A stretch of DNA of 64,000 bases, taken from the NCBI GenBank assembly GCA_963728925.1, contig CAVSMB010000003.1:6917-70916 (forward strand), read 5' to 3'. Of the stretch, positions 58,915 through 64,000 are shown piece after piece. Under the pieces are notes generated by a model that was given only the letters and a program-made list of their open reading frames with translations, was not told the DNA's origin and searched no databases. The translations under genes were made by a program, and so were the position numbers. Every line of letters starts with the position of its first letter. Position 1 is the stretch's first letter. This DNA comes from JBBPZA01 sp963728925. Lineage in GTDB: Bacteria > Actinomycetota > Thermoleophilia > Solirubrobacterales > Solirubrobacteraceae.

Positions 58915-59843
58915 CTAGGCGGCCGCGGCCACGCCGGCGTCCGCGAAGTGCGAGGCGGCGTCGTGCAGTCGCGCGAGCATCGCGGCCACCGCGCCCGCCG
59001 GCTCGCGAGCGGCCACGGCGACGATCCGCCGCACCGGGGCGCGACCGCGCACCGGCCGCACGACGACGTCGTCGCGCTCCGCGGCGAGCCCCAGGCCGGG
59101 CACCAGCGCGACGCCCATCCCGCTGGCCACGAGCCCGACGATCGCAAAGTAGTCGTCCGACCCGTAGAGGACGTCGGGCTGGAAGCCCGCCTGTGCGCAC
59201 GCCCGCAGGACGATGTTCGAGTCCCGGCAGGTTCCGCGAAGCCCGACCAGCATCCAGCCCTCGTCGCAGAGGTCGCCGAGCGCGACGGCGGGGCGGGCCG
59301 CCAGCGCGTGGCCCGCCGGCAGGGCGACGTAGAGCTCGTCGTCGAGGAGGTGCTCGACGAACAGGTCGGAGAAGTCGGGCTCGTCGAGCAGGCCGCCCTC
59401 CTCGGCGAGGACGAGCTCGAACTCGCCCCGGCGCAGCGCGGGGACGGCCTCGGGGGGGTCGAGCAGCGTCAGCTCGGCCGTCACCGCCGGGCGCTCGCGC
59501 GGAACGCCGCGAGGGCTCGCGGGACGATGGTGCCAGCGGCCGTCGAGAAGGCCGCGATCCGCACGCGGCCGCGCGCCTGCGTCGTCAGGTCCTGCAGCTC
59601 GGCCTCGGCCTCGGTCAGCTCGGTCAGGATCCGCTCCGTGCGGCGCACGAGCACCTCGCCGGCCGGCGTCGCGCGAACGGCGCGCGGAGAGCGCTCGAGC
59701 AGCGCGACCCCGACCTGGCGCTCAAGGCGCGCGATCTGCTGGGAGACGGCGGGCTGCGTGTAGGCGAGCGCCTCGGCCGCGGCCGAGAACGAGCCGCGTC
59801 GTACGACCTCGCGGAGGACCTTGAGGAGCCGTAGGTCGTCCAT
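58915..59843 (-). pseudogene. LysR-family transcriptional regulator, one frameshift
   Basis: ATG 59843 begins the winged HTH (DDLRLLKVLREVVRRGSFSAAAEALAYTQPAVSQQIARLERQVGVALLERSPRAVRATPAGEVLVRR). The frame stops at 59481 just as the co-inducer domain begins; the neighbouring frame continues ELTLLDPPEAVPALRRGEFELVLAEEGGL through VGLVASGMGVALVPGLGLAAE to 58915. Inserting or removing two bases in the GCGCG repeat near 59493 joins them to one protein of about 305 residues. Target genes are unknown; the DUF1275 gene downstream is a candidate. Confidence 0.8.
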
Positions 59844-59913
59844 GCGCGCAACTTATCAACGGCGCACGACGGGATCATGCACGGTTATGCTGCGACCGTC
59901 GTCCGCCGGCCGG

Positions 59914-59919
59914 TAGCGT
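59914..59919 (+). promoter_or_regulatory. -10 hexamer TAGCGT, leaderless-type
   Basis: TAGCGT ends 8 bases before GTG 59928, which fixes the start of the following small membrane-anchored gene in preference to the upstream in-frame ATG 59877. Confidence 0.45.
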
Positions 59920-59927
59920 CCGCGCCC

Positions 59928-60292
59928 GTGCTCGCCCGCCTGCTGCTCGTCGCGCTCGCCGCCGTGGCCGCGGTCGTCGCCGTCCAGCAGCTGCGCCACG
60001 ACCACGGGTGCAAGACGCTCCTGAACGACATCGCCAAGGGGCCGGCCGCGAACATCGACGGCCTGGCGGCGAAGACGCTCGACCGCTGTGGCGACCCGCG
60101 GGACCGCGTCGTCATCGTCGCAGCGCTCGTGGCCCGCAAGAAGCGCGCCGACGCGGTCGCGGTCGTGCGGCGGATGACCGCGGCGAACCCCGACGACTAC
60201 CTCGGATGGCTCGTCCTCGGCCGCGCCACCGGCGACCGCGCCGCTCTCCGGCGCGCGCACGCGCTCAACCGCGCGGCGTGCCGGCGCCGTGA
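59928..60292 (+). CDS. Membrane-anchored TPR-like protein, one frameshift near the end
   Basis: From GTG 59928 the product has an N-terminal anchor (VLARLLLVALAAVAAVVAVQQL), a cysteine-containing helix region (HDHGCKTLLNDIAKGPAANIDGLAAKTLDRCGDPRDRVVIVAALVARKKRADAVAVVRRMTAANPDDYLGWLVLGRATGDRAALRRAHALN) resembling one or two TPR units. Near 60265 the natural ending (PRGVPAP, stop about 60292) is in another frame, so a one-base indel is likely. Role unknown; may be associated with the glycosyltransferase convergent to it. Confidence 0.55.
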
Positions 60293-63070
60293 CCGCGCCG
60301 AGCAGCCCGACGACACGCTCGACGAGCGCGTCGTCGAAGCTCGCGTCCCAGCTGCGGCTCCAGCTCACCGCGCTGCCGCGCGCCCGGCGCTCGGCGTCCC
60401 CGGCGCCCGCCGCCGCGGCGGCCAGCGCCGCGGCCACGCCCTCGACGGTCGGCGCGGCGGCGACCAGGTTCGGCGAGATCGCCGCCATCGCCTCCGGCGT
60501 CTTGTTCTCGAAGCTGTTGGTGACGGTGAGCAGGCCCGGCCGAGGCCATCTCGATCGGCACGAGGCTCGGGTGCGGCGTGTACATCAGCGAGAGGCCGAC
60601 GTCGTGCGTCGCGCAGCAGGCCGGCGTAGCTCGCCCTGCGTCGGCGCGCCGGAGGAGCTCGAGCGCGCGCCGGCCGCCGAGGTCGACGCGCCGGCCGCCG
60701 CGCGACCGTCGCCGATGCCGTGGAGCTCCCAGCCGGCGAAGGCGCCGCTGCTCGAGCGCGCGGCCGAGGCGCGAGCAGGCCGAGCTCGAACATGTTGCGC
60801 GCGGCGTGCGGCTCGGGCCGCGCGTAGAACAGCAGCCGGCGCGTGCTGCGCGCCGGCCAGCTCGGCCGCCGTCGGCGGCTCGCACCGGCGTGATCGCGTT
60901 CTGGAACGACGCCGAGGCGCGTCGCCCGCGCCGGCCCGGCCGCGTAGACGCCGATGCCGCGGCGGCGGAAGTAGTCGCGCAGGAGCTCGGTCGAGAACAG
61001 CGCGCGGTGGGGGAAGCCGGTAGGACTCGTCGGCCAGCGCCGCGAGCGTGCCCATCGGGAAGGTGAACGGCTCGTACTCCTGGATCAGGTAGAGGAAGCG
61101 CTCGCCGCCCAGCTCCGCGCACGCGTCGCGCGGCGACGTGGGCGCGTCCACCAGGTGCGTGGCGACGAAGCGGTCGGCGCGGCTCACCTCGAGGCCCGGC
61201 GACTCGCGGCCGAACTCGACCTCGACGCGGTCGAACAGCCCGGCGAGCCCGCTGTAGGCCTCGACCTGCTGCCGCCAGGAGCGCGGCAGCGGCGGCACGG
61301 GGTCGACGGTGACGACCCGCACCCGCAGCGCCGCGCTCGGCGAGCCGGCGGGCGAGGTTGAGCTTCGCGATGTAGCCGCCGAAGAAGTGCTCGCAGGTCG
61401 ATCGTCGGGATCAGGAGGTTCACGCGCTGCGGGCGCGTCGTCGCGGACGGACAGCTCGAGCGGCGCGATCTTCTCGGCGATCATCCGCGGCCCCGGCGCC
61501 GCCGGCCGGCGAGCGCCCGGCCGCGGGCCGAGGTCGGGCGGCGGGACGCGCGTCGAGGCGCAGGCGCGCGCGCGGGCGGTCGCGCGCGGTGGCCGCGAGC
61601 AGCCCGCCGCCAGGCGAACGCGTAGGCGAGCATCATCTCGGCGCCGAGCGTCTCGCGGCCGGCCGGCAAGCTCGCGCAGCGCCGCGCGCGCCAGAGCCGA
61701 GCGCCGACAGCGCGGAGCGGTCGGCGTGCGCAGAAGCGCTCGAGCGCGCGCCGCTTGGCGGCGCGCATCGCGTCGCCGCAGCGCAGCCGCAGGATCGTCG
61801 CGAACTGCATCGAGGCGGCAGACGTCGCCGAAGTAGAGCGAGCCGCCACGCCGTGATCCGCTCGCGCGGGTCGCGGCGCAGGCCGGCCGAGCGCGGTCGC
61901 GCAGCTCCGGTGATCCGGTTCGCCTCGGCGTGGCCGAGCGTCGCCGTCGCCGTGCTGGACGTAGTCGTAGAGCGGCCGGTCGACGTAGGCGATGTCGCCC
62001 AGCGCGAGCGCGGCCAGCGCGATCCAGTGGTCGTGGTAGTGCGTCGAACTGGGCCGGCGGGAACGGAAGCGCGAAGTCGAGCAGCTCGCGCGGGAACAGC
62101 GACGCCGCGCCCGTGACGGCGTTCGCCACGAGCAGCGAGAGCAGGTCGCGTGTGGTTGTTGCGCCGCTCGCGCCCAGTAGGTGTCGGAGACGACCGCGCC
62201 GTCGCGGCGACGATCCGCGCGTCGCTGTAGACGAGCCGTGCGTCGCCGATCGCGCCGAGCAGCGTCTCGAGCTTGTCGGGGTGCCACGACGTCGTCCTGG
62301 TCGGCGAGCGCCACGTACGCGGCGGCGGCGGGCGCCAGCGCCAGCGCGCGCTCGAAGTTCGCGTAGAAGCCGAGCCGCGCGCGGCGAGCGGGAGACCACG
62401 AAGCGCGCGTCGCCCGCCACCGCGCGCCTCGATCGCGGCGAAGCGCTCGGGGCTCGAGCAGTCGTCGCTGATCACGCACACCCAGTCGCGGTGGGTCTGC
62501 GCGCGGATCGACTCGAGCTGGCGCTCGAGCAGGTCCGGCGGAGGCTCGTACGTGGCCATGCAGATCGCGACGAGCGGCCGGCCGGCGCCTCGGGCGCGGC
62601 GATCGTGAGCGGATCGGGCGGCGCCGCCACGGCGCTCCGCGGCCGAGCTCGGCCACCGCCACGCTCCCGTCGTCGAGCTCGGCGCGCAGCTCGCAGCACG
62701 ATCTCCGCGGCGCCCTCGGCCGGCGGCGACGCGGGCCACGCCCCAGAAGCCGCTGCGATAGCTGCAGGAGGCGGGGATCCTCGGAGGAGTCCGGATCGGC
62801 GGGCATCTCGGCGAGCGCGTCGTCGTCCAGGCCGGGGTGCATCGCCTTCATCACGTCGAGGCGGGGCATCCCGTGTGCAATCAGCGGCTGGGCGTGCCCG
62901 TCCACGACCAGGCTCAGCGAGCGGATCTGCACGCGCGGGGAGAAGCACCAGCCGAGCACGAAGATCGCGGTGCCGCGGCCGACGCGGATGGCTGCCGGTA
63001 GCGGCTTGTCGAGCGAGACGCGCAGGTCGCCCCAGATGTCCTCGGGTGAGGTCACACGTGGGCCGGGCAC
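60265..63070 (-). pseudogene. Large two-domain glycosyltransferase (GT2 + WsaF-like), multiply frameshifted
   Basis: From GTG 63070 the N-terminal beta region (DIWGDLRVSLDKPLPAAIRVG...FVLGWCFSPRVQIRSLSLVVDG) is intact to about 62780. The GT2 domain then appears in shifting frames: LVAICMATYEPPPDLLERQLESIRAQTHRDWVCVISDDCSS, ALAPAAAAYVALADQDDV / WHPDKLETLLGAIGDARLVYSDARI, and ALALGDIAYVDRPLYDYVQHG. A second domain has SWRQQVEAYSGLAGLFDRVEVEFG, GGERFLYLIQEYEPFTFPMGTLAALADESY, DVGLSLMYTPHPSLVPIEMASAG and SFDDALVERVVGLLG, resembling WsaF-type rhamnosyltransferases. A product of about 920 residues in cell-surface polysaccharide synthesis is implied. Ten or more indels. Confidence 0.65.
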
Positions 63071-63090
63071 CCTATCCGGACGCCCTCCCC

Positions 63091-63096
63091 TAGGAT
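63091..63096 (+). promoter_or_regulatory. -10 hexamer TAGGAT, leaderless-type
   Basis: TAGGAT ends 6 bases before ATG 63103 of the acyltransferase gene; there is no Shine-Dalgarno sequence. Confidence 0.45.
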
Positions 63097-63102
63097 CGCC
63101 GC

Positions 63103-64000
63103 ATGGGGACGGACGGGGGGGAGGTGGCGGCGGCTGCGACGCCGCGCTTCCGGCTCTTCGACTCGCTGCGGGCGATCGCGGCGCTCAGCGTGTTCGCGGT
63201 GCACCTGCCGTGGGTGGCGACGCTGCCCGACGACGACGTCCTCAAGCCGTACCTGCAGCAGCTGAACGTCGGCGTCACGGTCTTCTTCCTCATCTCGGGC
63301 TTCCTGCTCTACCGCCCGTTCGTGGCGGCGCGGCTCCGCAGCGCCGGTGCTCCGGACGTACGGTCCTACGGGCTGCGTCGTGCGCTGCGCATCGTCCCCG
63401 CCTACTGGCTCGCGCTGCCGTTCGCCGTGCTGTTCGTCGGCGCGTCGGGTGAATCGGCGACGGCCACCCGGGTCTTCTCGGCCCACGGCGTCCCGGCGTA
63501 CTTCGGCTTCCTCCAGGTCTACGACTCCGACACCCTCTTCGGCGGCGTCAGCGCGTCGAGGATGCTCTGCGTCGAGGTGACCTTTTACGCGATGCTGCCG
63601 CTCTGGGCAGTGCTGCTGCGCCGCTCGCACGCACGCACGCGCGAGCAGGTCGTGCGCTCGGAGCTGTTGGGGCTCGCGGTCCTCTTCGCCACCGGCCTCG
63701 CGTGGACGACCGTCGCGGCGGCCTCCACGGACGTCACGCCCGCCGTGTTCGTGGACCCGACGCTCATCAAGCCGTGGCTGTATGTCCTGCCGGCCTACCT
63801 CGACCAGTTCGCGCTCGGCATGGGGCTCGCGGTGCTCAGCGTCGCGGTCGCCGACCGCGTCCGGCCGCCGCGCGCCGTCGCGGCCGTCACCGCGCGCCGT
63901 GGCTGCCGTGGCTGGCGAGCGCTGTCGCCTTCGGCGTCATGGGCCGTCTCGTGCGCTGGTTCCCGGATGACTTCGGGGCGCGATACGTCGCCGCGCACGT
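63103..64000 (+). CDS. Acyltransferase-3 (OafA/YrhL) family membrane protein, partial
   Basis: Runs off the right edge. TPRFRLFDSLRAIAALSVFAVHLPW, then LNVGVTVFFLISGFLLYRPFVAARL and SYGLRRALRIVPAYWLALPFAVLF are hallmarks of the family, with the catalytic His in AVHLPW and the RxxRIxPAYW motif. It O-acetylates or acylates surface polysaccharides, consistent with the adjacent glycosyltransferase. Near 63895 the frame breaks: the expected PWLPWLASAVAFGVMGRLVRWF continues in the +1 frame, so even the visible part has one frameshift. Confidence 0.75.
   Translation, partial: MGTDGGEVAAAATPRFRLFDSLRAIAALSVFAVHLPWVATLPDDDVLKPYLQQLNVGVTVFFLISGFLLYRPFVAARLRSAGAPDVRSYGLRRALRIVPAYWLALPFAVLFVGASGESATATRVFSAHGVPAYFGFLQVYDSDTLFGGVSASRMLCVEVTFYAMLPLWAVLLRRSHARTREQVVRSELLGLAVLFATGLAWTTVAAASTDVTPAVFVDPTLIKPWLYVLPAYLDQFALGMGLAVLSVAVADRVRPPRAVAAVTARRGCRGWRALSPSASWAVSCAGSRMTSGRDTSPRT

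Noticed and set aside
1..64000. CRISPR arrays, prophage, integrases, toxin-antitoxin pairs or rRNA/tRNA genes
   Set aside because: None could be supported on either strand; the only mobile elements seen are the two IS630-family copies and the intein.

Overview
The window is very GC-rich DNA whose coding capacity and gene order point to an actinobacterium, most likely class Thermoleophilia (Solirubrobacterales-like). Reasons: GTG and TTG starts are frequent, an actinobacterial-type LexA box occurs four times, an intein-containing Rv2578c-type radical SAM protein is present, a secreted protein carries the LALFVALGG signal typical of Thermoleophilia, and one long minus-strand block holds the conserved order pnp - M16 peptidase - dapB - dapA - rnj - ftsK - rodZ-like - cinA - thpR - htrA - recA - recX - rny - miaB - miaA - dapF - dapL - hflX - dut. 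The placement is inference from gene content; no rRNA or tRNA gene was seen.

Layout. 1-9.7 kb is accessory: an FAD oxidoreductase behind an operator-like promoter, SOS-box dinB, an AI-2E-type exporter, a thioesterase remnant, small membrane proteins, an SOS-box orphan ORF and a frameshifted conserved gene. 9.7-12.4 kb is a tight plus-strand run (HAD phosphatase, DUF2103-like protein, lipid kinase, methyltransferase). 12.4-15.9 kb is a four-gene OpuC/ProU-type osmolyte ABC transporter. 15.9-21.3 kb is dut, hflX, dapL, dapF and miaA, with a truncated PhoD-like gene wedged in. 21.3-28.4 kb is FIST, SDR, MscS, the intein radical SAM gene, a first IS630-family element and a 5'-truncated START-like gene. 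28.4-32.2 kb is miaB, a secreted protein broken at a 14-C run, and rny. 32.6-34.9 kb has a methyltransferase and a second IS630-family element flanked by gene remnants. 34.9-43.4 kb is recX, recA, htrA, thpR, cinA, the rodZ-like gene and ftsK. 43.5-46.7 kb is a two-component system and a serine hydrolase. 46.8-54.3 kb is rnj, dapA, truncated remnants, dapB, an M16 peptidase and only the KH-S1 tail of pnp. 54.3-64 kb consists almost entirely of genes with one or more frameshifts (L,D-transpeptidase, two ferritin-like proteins, AlkZ-like protein, GNAT, DUF1275, LysR, TPR-like, glycosyltransferase, acyltransferase).

How the genes work together. Four genes of lysine/diaminopimelate synthesis by the aminotransferase route are present (dapA, dapB, dapL, dapF), although DapF has serine at both catalytic cysteine positions. 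RNase J, RNase Y and the pnp remnant are RNA-decay functions; MiaA and MiaB make ms2i6A37 in tRNA; RecA, RecX, DinB and the SOS boxes form a DNA-damage module. Many genes are joined by four-base GTGA or ATGA stop/start overlaps, implying translational coupling. Many others have a TANNNT hexamer 6-9 bases before the start codon, the signature of leaderless transcription.

The most unusual signals are: SOS boxes abutting or overlapping start codons (dinB, a 105-aa orphan, the intein-interrupted radical SAM gene); the Ser/Ser DapF; the homopolymer-disrupted secreted protein; several joints where truncated genes abut; and the frameshift-dense right end, which may reflect either local decay or consensus error.
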